From Chryseobacterium sp. MYb7 (GTDB taxonomy: Bacteria; Bacteroidota; Bacteroidia; Flavobacteriales; Weeksellaceae), in NCBI RefSeq assembly GCF_002979455.1, contig NZ_PCOU01000005.1, positions 62,001 through 126,000 on the forward strand: a stretch of 64,000 nt of DNA. The letters are read 5' to 3'. Both the position numbers and the translations under genes were made by a program. Of this stretch, positions 27,939 through 36,637 are shown in pieces; the first letter of the stretch is position 1; every line of letters starts with the position of its first letter. Below the pieces are notes generated by a model that saw only the letters and a list, made by a program, of their open reading frames with translations, was not told the DNA's origin and made no database searches.

Positions 27939-28595
27939 ATGAAAAAAATATTATTAGCGGGTGCTGTTGCACTTTTTGGTTTATCTAACGCTCAGATTGC
28001 TAAAGGAACTACATATTTATCAGGATCTGTTGGTTATTCTCAAGTAGAATCTAACAACGGTAACGATAAAAAAGAAAACTTCAACGTATTACCTACAGTT
28101 GGATATTTCGTAAACACTAACCTAGCAGTTGGATTAGGAATTGGATACCAAACTGAAAAGAACACTGTATCTACTACTACAACTTTAGGAAACACTACAA
28201 TTGTAAACGAAAACGTAACTAAAACTCCAGCTTTTGTTGTAGCTCCATTCGTAAGAAAATACTGGACTTTATCTGACAAGCTATATTTCTTCGGACAATT
28301 AGCAGTGCCAATGCAGTTCGGAAAAACTGAGGTTGAAAGCAGTTCTGTAGCTACTACAGGAAACACTGTTGTTTCAAACTCTACTTCTACTGAAGCTAAA
28401 TACACTAAAATTGGAGTTACTGTGAAGCCAGGTTTAGATTATTTCTTAAACAAGAACTGGTCTATCGAAGCTACTATCGGTGAGTTCGGTTATAGCAACT
28501 ACAAGCCAAAAGATGGTGATGCTACAAACAACTATAACTTCGGATTGAATTTATCTTCTGTAACTTTCGGAGTTAAATATGTATTTGCAAAATAA
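27939..28595 (+). CDS. outer membrane beta-barrel protein 3
   Basis: The 218-residue barrel has the signal peptide KKILLAGAVALFGLSNAQ, almost identical to that of barrel 4. The strand pattern includes GTTYLSGSVGYSQVES, VGYFVNTNLAVGLGIGYQT and VTFGVKYVFAK, and it has Thr/Val-rich loops. Its start (VLPTVGYFVNTNLAVG) is alike in barrel 4 (ITPSVGYFVIDKLAVG), so 3 and 4 are the closest paralogues. Confidence 0.84.
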   Translation: MKKILLAGAVALFGLSNAQIAKGTTYLSGSVGYSQVESNNGNDKKENFNVLPTVGYFVNTNLAVGLGIGYQTEKNTVSTTTTLGNTTIVNENVTKTPAFVVAPFVRKYWTLSDKLYFFGQLAVPMQFGKTEVESSSVATTGNTVVSNSTSTEAKYTKIGVTVKPGLDYFLNKNWSIEATIGEFGYSNYKPKDGDATNNYNFGLNLSSVTFGVKYVFAK

Positions 28596-28617
28596 TAAAC
28601 AAAGCATATAACAATAG

Positions 28618-28645
28618 AACCCTGAGATTTTCTCGGGGTTTTTTT
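28618..28645 (+). terminator. terminator of barrel gene 3
   Basis: ACCCTGAGA pairs with TCTCGGGGT (28619-28627 / 28631-28639, one wobble), followed by seven T residues. The T run abuts the -7 box of the next gene. Confidence 0.88.
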
Positions 28646-28646
28646 G

Positions 28647-28654
28647 TATTTTTG
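28647..28654 (+). promoter_or_regulatory. -7 box for barrel gene 4
   Basis: TATTTTTG is an exact match directly after the T run of the previous terminator. Confidence 0.5.
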
Positions 28655-28679
28655 GAAACATTTTTTTAATATAATAACC

Positions 28680-29342
28680 ATGAAAAAACTATTATTAGCA
28701 GGTGCTGTGGCACTTTTCGGGCTTTCTAATGCCCAAATGACTAAAGGGGACTGGGTGATCAGTGGGAACACCGGGATGGGTTTTAACAACACTACAACTA
28801 CGGTAAAAGTAGGAGGGAACTCTGTTGACGGACCTAAAGTAAACTCATTTTCAATTACACCTTCTGTAGGGTATTTTGTTATTGATAAATTAGCAGTTGG
28901 TATCGACTTAGGGTATTTTAATACTACTACTAAATATCAAGGTGTTAAATCTACAAATTCTACGTTCTCTGTAATGCCTACAGCTACTTATTATTTTACC
29001 AATTCCAGCAAGCTTGTTCCATTTTTAGGGGCAGGTATTGGATATGCATCCAATAAGACAAAATATTCTTTTTATAATAGTAATATCAATAATGAAGGGT
29101 TTGATCCTTTATTAATGCAGGATACAGAGAATACTACGGATGGTTTGGCGTGGGCAGTAAAAGGAGGGGTAACTTATATGGCGACTCAGTCTTTAGGAAT
29201 CAATTTGGGTATTTCCTATGATCAGTTTTCAAACAAAGAAACTATTATGAATACTGATGTTAAAACGAATATCAAAACTTTCGGGGCTAATGTTGGTTTC
29301 TCTTATTTTATCAAAGGAAAGGCTCAGAAATCTGATAAATAA
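28680..29342 (+). CDS. outer membrane beta-barrel protein 4
   Basis: The 220-residue barrel has the signal peptide KKLLLAGAVALFGLSNAQ and strands such as GDWVISGNTGMGFNN, SVGYFVIDKLAVGIDLG and LVPFLGAGIGYAS. It ends with FGANVGFSYFIKG and a short Lys/Ser tail. I chose the ATG at 28680, since 28644 would add a pre-signal segment covering the promoter. It converges on ffh. Confidence 0.84.
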   Translation: MKKLLLAGAVALFGLSNAQMTKGDWVISGNTGMGFNNTTTTVKVGGNSVDGPKVNSFSITPSVGYFVIDKLAVGIDLGYFNTTTKYQGVKSTNSTFSVMPTATYYFTNSSKLVPFLGAGIGYASNKTKYSFYNSNINNEGFDPLLMQDTENTTDGLAWAVKGGVTYMATQSLGINLGISYDQFSNKETIMNTDVKTNIKTFGANVGFSYFIKGKAQKSDK

Positions 29343-29371
29343 TTAGCTTATTTAAAGATAAAAAACAAAAA

Positions 29372-29402
29372 AATCCGACTCAAATTTTGAGTCGGATTTT
29401 AT
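29372..29402. terminator. bidirectional terminator between barrel gene 4 and ffh
   Basis: AATCCGACTCAAA pairs with TTTGAGTCGGATT (29372-29384 / 29386-29398), flanked by A and T runs. Confidence 0.9.
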
Positions 29403-29422
29403 ATTTTGAATATGTTCTTTTG

Positions 29423-30784
29423 TTATTTTCCAAACATTCCGCCCATTCCAGGCATATTTGGCATTTTGCTCATCATCTGCATCATTTGCTTTCCTTGAGG
29501 TCCCTGCATCATCTTCATCATTTTACCCATTTGGTCAAACTGTTTCATCAATTGATTTACATCTTCTACCTTTCTTCCGGCACCTTTAGCAATTCTGCCT
29601 TTTCTCTGTGTATTGATGATAGAAGGTCTTCTTCTTTCTTCAGGAGTCATGGAATAGATGATGGCTTCAATGTGTTTGAATGCATCATCACTGATTTCCA
29701 CATCTTTGATCGCTTTTCCAACTCCTGGAATCATTCCCATCAAGTCCTTCATGTTACCCATCTTCTTGATCTGATTGATCTGCTTAAGGAAATCATCAAA
29801 ACCGAATTCGTTTTTAGCAATTTTCTTGTGAAGTTTCTTCGCTTCTTCTTCGTCAAACTGCTCCTGAGCTCTTTCTACTAAGGAAACAACGTCTCCCATT
29901 CCCAGGATTCTGTCTGCCATCCTTTCCGGGTAGAAAAGGTCTAAAGCTTCCATTTTTTCTCCTGTAGAGATAAATTTGATTGGTTTTTCAACCACAGAAC
30001 GGATCGTTAAGGCAGCACCCCCTCTGGTATCACCATCTAATTTTGTTAAAACAACCCCGTCAAAGTTCAAAGCATCGTTGAATGCTTTTGCAGTATTCAC
30101 GGCATCCTGACCTGTCATTGAGTCAACAACAAATAGGGTTTCATTTGGTTTAATGAAGTAATGAACAGATTTGATCTCGTTCATCATCTGCTCATCAATC
30201 GCTAAACGGCCAGCGGTATCCACAATGACAACATCATGACCGTTTGCTTTTGCAAAATTGATCGCATTTTCAGCAATCGTAGATGGGTTCGTAGAACCTT
30301 CTTCAGTAAAAACAGGAACATTAATCTGTCCTCCTAATACTTTCAGCTGGTCAATTGCTGCAGGACGATAAACGTCACATGCTACCAATAAAGGTTTTTT
30401 ATTTCTTTTTGTTTGTAAATAATTAGCAAGTTTTCCTGAGAAAGTAGTCTTACCAGACCCTTGAAGACCTGCAATAAGGATTACAGATGGCTTCCCTGAA
30501 AGATTGATTCCCTCCTGAGAACCTCCCATCAGGTCTACCAATTCATCATGAACAATTTTTGTCATCAACTGTCCCGGAGTAAGGGAAGTAAGAACGTTCT
30601 CTCCTAATGCTTTATCCTGAACTCTTTTAGTAAGATCTTTTGCAACTTTATAGTTAACGTCGGCATCTACCAATGCTCTACGGATCTCCTTTACGGTTTC
30701 CGCTACATTGATTTCAGTAATTTTTCCTCTCCCGGAAATATTATGTAATGCCTTATCTAATTTATCCTGTAAACTATTAAACAT
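29423..30784 (-). CDS. ffh: signal recognition particle protein Ffh
   Basis: This GTPase delivers membrane and exported proteins to the translocon through SRP RNA and FtsY. The 453 residues contain an N-domain (1-85), the G-domain with P-loop GLQGSGKTT (106-114) and the DTAGRLAIDEQMM motif, and a methionine-rich M-domain. Many Met residues near the C-terminus (KMMKMMQGPQGKQMMQMMSK) are typical of Ffh. Confidence 0.97.
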   Translation of the reverse strand: MFNSLQDKLDKALHNISGRGKITEINVAETVKEIRRALVDADVNYKVAKDLTKRVQDKALGENVLTSLTPGQLMTKIVHDELVDLMGGSQEGINLSGKPSVILIAGLQGSGKTTFSGKLANYLQTKRNKKPLLVACDVYRPAAIDQLKVLGGQINVPVFTEEGSTNPSTIAENAINFAKANGHDVVIVDTAGRLAIDEQMMNEIKSVHYFIKPNETLFVVDSMTGQDAVNTAKAFNDALNFDGVVLTKLDGDTRGGAALTIRSVVEKPIKFISTGEKMEALDLFYPERMADRILGMGDVVSLVERAQEQFDEEEAKKLHKKIAKNEFGFDDFLKQINQIKKMGNMKDLMGMIPGVGKAIKDVEISDDAFKHIEAIIYSMTPEERRRPSIINTQRKGRIAKGAGRKVEDVNQLMKQFDQMGKMMKMMQGPQGKQMMQMMSKMPNMPGMGGMFGK

Positions 30785-30807
30785 ATTTATTGTAAATTAT
30801 AGGTTTG

Positions 30808-30815
30808 CAAAAATA
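30808..30815 (-). promoter_or_regulatory. -7 box of ffh
   Basis: The minus strand reads TATTTTTG, an exact match 23 bases before the ffh ATG at 30784. Confidence 0.55.
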
Positions 30816-30913
30816 AGGAATTTTTAGCATATCTAAAGTGTCCGAACGTAATATTATATATATAAGAAAAAATGATATATATCAAATCTTATCATAATAC
30901 GATAGAAAAAGTC

Positions 30914-30921
30914 TATTTTTG
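30914..30921 (+). promoter_or_regulatory. -7 box upstream of the AtpI-like gene
   Basis: TATTTTTG is an exact match 18 bases before the ATG at 30940. Confidence 0.5.
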
Positions 30922-30939
30922 CGTCAATTAAAATTTAGA

Positions 30940-31311
30940 ATGAAAATTAATCCCAATATTCTTGTTGTCATTTTATTCTTCCTGACGTTTCTGGTGCACT
31001 TTTCCCTTTGGAAATTTGTTTTTCACCTGGATGAAATTATAATCATAAAATTTTATCTTTTTCTGAGCGTTATGTTTATGATGATGATTACTCTTGTAAT
31101 TTTAATTAATAGAGTAGCGCCGGAATTTTTAGGATTGTCTGTCATTGGTTTGATTCTTTTAAAATTCGGTTTAATGTACTTAATCAGAAAGAAACTGAAC
31201 TTTGAAGTGATTCCAGGCTATAAATTTCATTTTATTATTCCCTATTTTGTCCTGACAGCCCTGCTTACATACTATGCCATCAAGCTGATTAATCATGATA
31301 AAAAACAGTAA
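30940..31311 (+). CDS. small membrane protein upstream of atpB (AtpI-like position)
   Basis: The 123-residue protein is mostly hydrophobic with about four membrane segments (roughly 7-25, 30-55, 62-85, 92-113). Its place directly ahead of the ATP synthase genes suggests an AtpI/AtpZ-type assembly or Mg2+/c-ring factor, but sequence similarity to AtpI is not evident. It may belong to the DUF6168 family, an impression only. The ATG at 30940 is chosen because the TTG at 30919 lies in the -7 box. Confidence 0.7.
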   Translation: MKINPNILVVILFFLTFLVHFSLWKFVFHLDEIIIIKFYLFLSVMFMMMITLVILINRVAPEFLGLSVIGLILLKFGLMYLIRKKLNFEVIPGYKFHFIIPYFVLTALLTYYAIKLINHDKKQ

Positions 31312-31320
31312 AATAATTTA

Positions 31321-31349
31321 TTGAAACTAGAAAAAATATCATATTTTTG
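31321..31349 (+). promoter_or_regulatory. atpB promoter TTG-N18-TATTTTTG
   Basis: TTG (31321-31323) and TATTTTTG (31342-31349) have an 18-base spacer, inside the gap between the AtpI-like gene and atpB. Confidence 0.7.
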
Positions 31350-31370
31350 CACAACGAAAAAAACCTATCA

Positions 31371-32468
31371 ATGTTTAAGAAATTCGCAGTTTTATTCTAC
31401 AGTATTTTTGTATTAAACTTAGTGTCTGCACAGCACGGAGAGGCTACTGCTGGCGCAGCTCCTGTTCAAGAGCTTTCAGAGAAAGACAAAGTGAGCAAAG
31501 AAAACAAAGAGTTCATCGATCATCACTTGTTGGATGCACATGATTTCACATTGATGGTTGATAAAGAAGGTCACCACATCGGTTTTCCTCTTCCTGTTAT
31601 TGTATATGACAACGGTTTTCATGCTTTCATGAGTAACAAAGAAGGGTTCATGCACGGAGAGCCTACTGAAGTAGACGGTTCTTTTTATGTGTTGCACCAC
31701 GAGAAAATCTATAAGACTGATGCAGCTGGAACGATTACTCTTGATGATCACGGTCACCCAACGAACGAAAAACCAATGGATCTTTCTATTACAAAAAGTG
31801 TACTGATCATTTTGTTAGTATCAATCTTTATGTTAGTATTATTCGGAGGTATGGCTAAGTCTTATAAAAAATCAGTTGTTCCTACTGGAGCTGCAAGATT
31901 TTTAGAGCCGCTAATCATTTTCGTAAGAGATGAAGTTGCTATTCCAAATATCGGACACAAGTATAAGAGATTTATGGGTTATTTGTTAACTGTATTCTTC
32001 TTTATTCTTTTCCTTAACGTTTTAGGACTAATGCCTTTCGGAATCAATGTTACAGGTAATATTACTATGACATTCTTCCTTGCAATCCTTACTTATTTGA
32101 TTACAACGTTCTCAGCTAACAAAGATTACTGGAAACACATCTTCTGGATGCCAGGAGTACCGGTTCCAATGAAGTTGATTATGCTTCCTATCGAATTATT
32201 AGGAACAATCACTAAGCCATTCGCATTGATGATCCGACTTTTTGCCAACATGACGGCAGGTCACATCGTAGTAATGAGTTTGATCGGATTGATCTACGTA
32301 TTCAAAAATTTCATCGCAGGTGTAGCATTCCCATTCCTTACATTAGTAATTTATTTACTTGAGGTATTGGTAGCATTCCTACAGGCTTATATCTTTACAA
32401 TGTTATCAGCTCTGTTTATCGGAATGGCAGTAGAAGAGCACGAGCACGAACATCATGCAGCTCACTAA
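31371..32468 (+). CDS. atpB: ATP synthase F0 subunit a
   Basis: This is the proton-channel subunit of F1F0 ATP synthase. The 365 residues include a signal-peptide-like start (about 1-21, ending LVSAQ), a His/Glu-rich extracytoplasmic extension (about 22-135), and then the usual membrane helices. Essential Arg289 is in MIRLFANMTAGH. The C-terminus ends in the His-rich EEHEHEHHAAH. The N-terminal extension is a Bacteroidetes trait. The TTG at 31347 was rejected as a start because it is in the promoter. Confidence 0.95.
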   Translation: MFKKFAVLFYSIFVLNLVSAQHGEATAGAAPVQELSEKDKVSKENKEFIDHHLLDAHDFTLMVDKEGHHIGFPLPVIVYDNGFHAFMSNKEGFMHGEPTEVDGSFYVLHHEKIYKTDAAGTITLDDHGHPTNEKPMDLSITKSVLIILLVSIFMLVLFGGMAKSYKKSVVPTGAARFLEPLIIFVRDEVAIPNIGHKYKRFMGYLLTVFFFILFLNVLGLMPFGINVTGNITMTFFLAILTYLITTFSANKDYWKHIFWMPGVPVPMKLIMLPIELLGTITKPFALMIRLFANMTAGHIVVMSLIGLIYVFKNFIAGVAFPFLTLVIYLLEVLVAFLQAYIFTMLSALFIGMAVEEHEHEHHAAH

Positions 32469-32515
32469 TTGAAATTATAAATTAAAGTAAAACAAATTTT
32501 TTAAAATTATATATT

Positions 32516-32710
32516 ATGGAAATCCCTAAAATTGTAGGTGCTGGTATCGTAGTACTAGGTGTAGGTATCGGTCTTGGTAAAATCGGAGCTGCTGCTCTTG
32601 AAGCTATCGCTAGACAACCTGAGCAATCTGGAAAAATCCAAACAGCTATGCTTATCGCAGCTGCACTTGTAGAAGGTGTTGCGTTTGCTGCTCTATTCGC
32701 AGTAAACTAA
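32516..32710 (+). CDS. atpE: ATP synthase F0 subunit c
   Basis: This is the c-ring proteolipid. At only 64 residues it lacks extra terminal residues found elsewhere. It shows two helices, a polar loop RQPE (33-36) and ion-binding Glu53 in LVEGVAF. The first helix contains GVGIGLGKIGAAALEAI. A strong hairpin follows before atpF. Confidence 0.96.
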   Translation: MEIPKIVGAGIVVLGVGIGLGKIGAAALEAIARQPEQSGKIQTAMLIAAALVEGVAFAALFAVN

Positions 32711-32719
32711 TTAAAATCA

Positions 32720-32756
32720 AACCATTATCTGTGACGGTTGGTTACAGATAATGGTT
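32720..32756 (+). other. intercistronic hairpin between atpE and atpF
   Basis: A perfect 13-bp stem has arms at 32720-32732 (AACCATTATCTGT) and 32744-32756, with an 11-base loop. It has no T run directly after it, so it is not a classical terminator. It probably protects or processes the atpE-containing mRNA. Confidence 0.7.
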
Positions 32757-32793
32757 CTTTAAAAAAAGTAATAATTATTTATACATTTATATA

Positions 32794-33291
32794 ATGGAAT
32801 TAATTCATCAGTTTTCATCAGGATTATTTATTATCCAGTCTGTTATTTTTCTAGCATTATTATTTTTGTTAGGTAAATTCGCTTGGAAACCTATTTTAAC
32901 GTCTATCAATGACAGAGAAACATCTATTGTTGACGCTCTTAATCAAGCTAAATTAGCTAGAAAAGAAATGGAAACTTTAAAAGAGGATAACGAAAGAATC
33001 ATTCGTGAAGCTAAAATCGAAAGAGATGCTATCCTTAAAGAAGCTAGAGAAATTAAAGACAGAATCGTAGGGGAAGCTAAAGATGTTGCTAAATCTGAAG
33101 GAGACAAAATGATCGAAGCTGCTAAACAGACGATCAATGCTGAGAAAAATGCTGCTATGGCAGACATCAAAACTCAAATTGGTACTTTATCTGTAAACAT
33201 TGCTGAGTCTATTTTGAAACAAAAATTAGACAACAGTGAAGCTCAAAACGAATTAGTTCAAAATTATTTAAACAAATCAAACCTTAACTAA
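32794..33291 (+). CDS. atpF: ATP synthase F0 subunit b
   Basis: This is the stator stalk subunit: 165 residues, with one N-terminal membrane helix (about 10-30, GLFIIQSVIFLALLFLLG) followed by a long charged coiled coil (AREIKDRIVGEAKDVAKSEG). Its stop is two bases before atpH. Confidence 0.95.
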   Translation: MELIHQFSSGLFIIQSVIFLALLFLLGKFAWKPILTSINDRETSIVDALNQAKLARKEMETLKEDNERIIREAKIERDAILKEAREIKDRIVGEAKDVAKSEGDKMIEAAKQTINAEKNAAMADIKTQIGTLSVNIAESILKQKLDNSEAQNELVQNYLNKSNLN

Positions 33292-33293
33292 GA

Positions 33294-33833
33294 ATGCTTA
33301 CATCTAAAGTAGCTAAAAGATACGCACAAGGTTTACTTGATTTCACAAACGAGTCAGGTCAAACGGCTACTGTATTTTCTGAAATGAAAGATGTAGTAAA
33401 GATCATGAAAGTGTCTGCGGACTTAAATAAATTTTTCATGACTCCTTACATCGATTCTAAAAAGAAAATAGAAGTAGCAAACGAAATTTTCAAAGGTTTA
33501 TCTGTTTCTTCTCAGAATCTGATTAGATTGGTAATTAAACACGGACGTGAAAGCCAATTGAAAAATATCGCTCAGGAATTCATCAACAAAGTTGAAGACC
33601 TTAGTGGTGTACAGAGAGTAACACTTACTACAGCAACGCCGCTTTCAAAAGAAAACCTTGATCAGATTTTAAGATCTACCAATCTTGTGAATGCTGATTC
33701 AAACTTTGATCTGAAAGTGAATGTGAAGCCTGAAATTCTTGGAGGATATGTTCTAAGAGTAGGTGACCAGCAGGTAGACGCGTCTGTGAAAACAAAACTG
33801 AACCAAGTTAAAAAAGATTTCCAATTAAATTAA
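33294..33833 (+). CDS. atpH: ATP synthase F1 subunit delta
   Basis: This is the stator subunit joining F1 to subunit b. It has 179 residues with the family signature [14 protein letters not shown] at the N-terminus, and [20 protein letters not shown] near the C-terminus. Confidence 0.95.
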   Translation: MLTSKVAKRYAQGLLDFTNESGQTATVFSEMKDVVKIMKVSADLNKFFMTPYIDSKKKIEVANEIFKGLSVSSQNLIRLVIKHGRESQLKNIAQEFINKVEDLSGVQRVTLTTATPLSKENLDQILRSTNLVNADSNFDLKVNVKPEILGGYVLRVGDQQVDASVKTKLNQVKKDFQLN

Positions 33834-33849
33834 GAAAAACAACCATACA

Positions 33850-35427
33850 ATGGCAGAAATAAATCCGGCAGAAGTATCTGCGATCTTAAAACAGCAATTG
33901 GCCAACTTCGATACTCAATCCAACGTTGAGGAAGTAGGTACAGTTTTAACCATCGGTGATGGTATTGCTCGTGTATACGGGTTAGAAAACGTACAATACG
34001 GAGAGTTGGTGAAATTTTCTAGTGATGTAGAAGGTATTGTACTTAACCTTGAAGAAGACAACGTGGGTGTTGCTCTACTTGGTGAAAGTAAATTAGTAAA
34101 AGAAGGTGATACAGTAAGAAGAACAAACAGAATCTCTTCTATCAAAGTAGGAGAAGGTATGTTAGGAAGAGTAGTAGATACTCTTGGTAACCCTATCGAT
34201 GGTAAAGGTCCTATTACTGGGGATTTATACGAAATGCCATTGGAAAGAAAGGCTCCTGGAGTTATCTTCAGACAGCCGGTAACTGAGCCTTTACAGTCTG
34301 GTATCGTTGCAATTGATGCGATGATCCCTGTAGGAAGAGGTCAGAGAGAGCTTATTATTGGTGACAGACAAACTGGTAAAACTACTGTTGCAATTGATAC
34401 GATCATCAACCAAAAAGAATTCTTTGATGCTGGTAACCCAGTATATTGTATATATGTTGCTATCGGTCAGAAAGCTTCTACTGTAGCACAAATCGTTAAA
34501 ACTCTTTCTGATAAAGGAGCTTTAGCGTATACTGTAATCGTTGCGGCTAACGCATCAGATCCGGTTCCAATGCAGGTATATTCTGCAATGGCAGGAGCTT
34601 CTATCGGTGAGTTCTTCAGAGACACTGGTAGACCAGCGCTTATCGTTTATGATGATTTATCTAAACAAGCTGTTGCTTACCGTGAGCTTTCTCTACTATT
34701 GAGAAGACCACCGGGCCGTGAAGCTTATCCTGGAGACGTTTTCTATCTTCACTCAAGACTATTGGAAAGAGCAGCAAAAGTAATCGCTGATGATAACATT
34801 GCTAAGCAAATGAACGATTTGCCAGAGTCTCTTAGACCAATCGTTAAAGGTGGTGGTTCATTAACAGCCCTTCCAATTATCGAAACTCAGGCTGGTGACG
34901 TTTCTGCATATATCCCTACAAACGTAATCTCTATTACAGACGGACAGATCTTCTTGGAGTCTGATCTATTCAACTCAGGGGTTCGTCCGGCGATCAACGT
35001 TGGTATCTCTGTATCGAGAGTAGGAGGTAATGCTCAGATCAAATCAATGAAAAAAGTTTCTGGTACATTAAAACTTGACCAGGCTCAATATAAAGAACTT
35101 GAAGCGTTTGCTAAATTCGGTTCTGACCTTGATGCTTCTACTTTAGCAGTTATCTCTAAAGGAGAAAGAAACGTAGAAATCCTTAAGCAGCCGGTAAATG
35201 CACCACTTCCTGTAGAAAGTCAGGTAGCGATCGTATACGCTGGAACAGAAAACTTAATGAGAAACGTTCCATTGAACAAGATTAAAGAATTCCAACACGA
35301 ATATATCGAGTTCCTAAAATCTAAGCACCCAGATACAATGGCTGCTATTAAAGCTGGAAAAATCGATAACGATATTACAGGTGTTCTTAAGCAGGCAGCT
35401 AACGATTTAGCTTCTAAATACAACTAA
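33850..35427 (+). CDS. atpA: ATP synthase F1 subunit alpha
   Basis: This is the regulatory nucleotide-binding subunit of F1. It has 525 residues. The Walker A sequence GDRQTGKT is at 171-178, with [34 protein letters not shown], and SRLLERAAK following. The partner atpD (beta) and atpC (epsilon) are not in the window. Confidence 0.98.
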   Translation: MAEINPAEVSAILKQQLANFDTQSNVEEVGTVLTIGDGIARVYGLENVQYGELVKFSSDVEGIVLNLEEDNVGVALLGESKLVKEGDTVRRTNRISSIKVGEGMLGRVVDTLGNPIDGKGPITGDLYEMPLERKAPGVIFRQPVTEPLQSGIVAIDAMIPVGRGQRELIIGDRQTGKTTVAIDTIINQKEFFDAGNPVYCIYVAIGQKASTVAQIVKTLSDKGALAYTVIVAANASDPVPMQVYSAMAGASIGEFFRDTGRPALIVYDDLSKQAVAYRELSLLLRRPPGREAYPGDVFYLHSRLLERAAKVIADDNIAKQMNDLPESLRPIVKGGGSLTALPIIETQAGDVSAYIPTNVISITDGQIFLESDLFNSGVRPAINVGISVSRVGGNAQIKSMKKVSGTLKLDQAQYKELEAFAKFGSDLDASTLAVISKGERNVEILKQPVNAPLPVESQVAIVYAGTENLMRNVPLNKIKEFQHEYIEFLKSKHPDTMAAIKAGKIDNDITGVLKQAANDLASKYN

Positions 35428-35441
35428 AAAATTCAATGTTT

Positions 35442-35493
35442 AAGGTTTAAAATATAGTGTTTTAAACCTTAAACTTTAGACCTTAAACTTTGA
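35442..35493. repeat. inverted repeat and heptamer tract between atpA and atpG
   Basis: AAGGTTTAAAA (35442-35452) pairs perfectly with TTTTAAACCTT (35460-35470). It is followed by two CCTTAAACTTT-type units to 35493. It shares the TTTAAAG/CTTTAAA text of the 7757-7791 repeat and lies inside an operon. Confidence 0.7.
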
Positions 35494-35503
35494 ACCCAAA
35501 TTA

Positions 35504-36367
35504 ATGGCAAACTTAAAAGAAATACGAGGCAGAATTACGTCAATTTCATCTACGATGCAGATTACACGTGCTATGAAGATGGTTTCCGCAGCGAAACTTA
35601 AAAAAGCACAGGATGCAATCGTAATGTTAAGACCTTATTCTGAAAAATTACAGGAGCTTATCCAGAATGTAAATTCTAGCTCAGATCCTGATCAGATTTC
35701 TGTATATGCTCAGAAAAGAGAGGTTAAAAGAGTACTATTCATCGCTGTTACTTCAAACAGAGGTCTTGCGGGAGCTTTTAACTCTTCTATCGTAAAAGAG
35801 CTTAACCTTCAGTTTCAGAATAATTCTCAATATGAGATTGAAATTCTACCTGTAGGTAAAAAAGTATATGATGCTGTAAGAAGAAACCGTACGGTATATG
35901 CTAATGGAAGTTCTGTGTATGATAATCTGAACTTTGATGCAGTTGCTCATATCACTGAAGGGGTAATGACAAGCTTCAGAGAAGGTAAATTTGACGAAGT
36001 TTATGTTATCTATAACAAATTCGTTAATGCTGCTACTCAGGAAGTAACTACAGAAAAACTTCTTCCCATCTCAATGCCAGAAAACACTGAGCCACAGGTT
36101 GAAACAGATTATATCTTTGAACCTAACAGAACTGAGATTCTTGATAATTTGATTCCAAAGTCTATCAAAACTCAGGTTTTCAAAGCAATCCTGGATTCAG
36201 TAGCATCTGAGCACGGAGCGAGAATGACTGCAATGCACAAGGCGACAGATAATGCAGAGGCTTTGAGAAATGATCTTAAGATCTTCTACAACAAAGCAAG
36301 ACAGGCTGCAATTACCAACGAAATTCTGGAAATTGTTTCCGGAGCAGAAGCTTTGAAAAATTCGTAA
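35504..36367 (+). CDS. atpG: ATP synthase F1 subunit gamma
   Basis: This is the central rotor shaft. Its 287 residues begin with ANLKEIRGRITSISSTMQIT and end with the matching C-terminal helix ALRNDLKIFYNKARQAAITN. It is the last atp gene in this cluster and is followed by a terminator. Confidence 0.97.
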   Translation: MANLKEIRGRITSISSTMQITRAMKMVSAAKLKKAQDAIVMLRPYSEKLQELIQNVNSSSDPDQISVYAQKREVKRVLFIAVTSNRGLAGAFNSSIVKELNLQFQNNSQYEIEILPVGKKVYDAVRRNRTVYANGSSVYDNLNFDAVAHITEGVMTSFREGKFDEVYVIYNKFVNAATQEVTTEKLLPISMPENTEPQVETDYIFEPNRTEILDNLIPKSIKTQVFKAILDSVASEHGARMTAMHKATDNAEALRNDLKIFYNKARQAAITNEILEIVSGAEALKNS

Positions 36368-36390
36368 AGAATTATTTTACTATACAAATT

Positions 36391-36418
36391 AAAGCACCGA
36401 AATTATCGGTGCTTTTTT
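36391..36418 (+). terminator. atp operon terminator
   Basis: AAAGCACCGA pairs with TCGGTGCTTT (36391-36400 / 36406-36415), followed by a T run. Confidence 0.92.
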
Positions 36419-36600
36419 ATTTATACAAATCTGAAAAACGCTTTTTACAACTTAAAAACCTTCTTTTTTCAAAGAAATGAATAGGTGTTCCAATTATTTT
36501 TTTTATTGAAAAATAACAGCATTCTATCACTTCATTTTTCTCTTAAAAAAATCCTTAATGGAAATAATCAATCCCGGATTCAGGTTATTTTTATTTTACA

Positions 36601-36608
36601 TATCTTTG
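36601..36608 (+). promoter_or_regulatory. -7 box for the CNNM/CorC gene
   Basis: TATCTTTG is an exact TAnnTTTG match 29 bases before the ATG at 36638. The -33 is weak. Confidence 0.5.
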
Positions 36609-36637
36609 TAGCTAATAAAAATATATACAATCTCTAA

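Noticed and set aside
31347..31370. TTG start for atpB
   Set aside because: It overlaps the -7 box; the ATG at 31371 begins a normal signal sequence.
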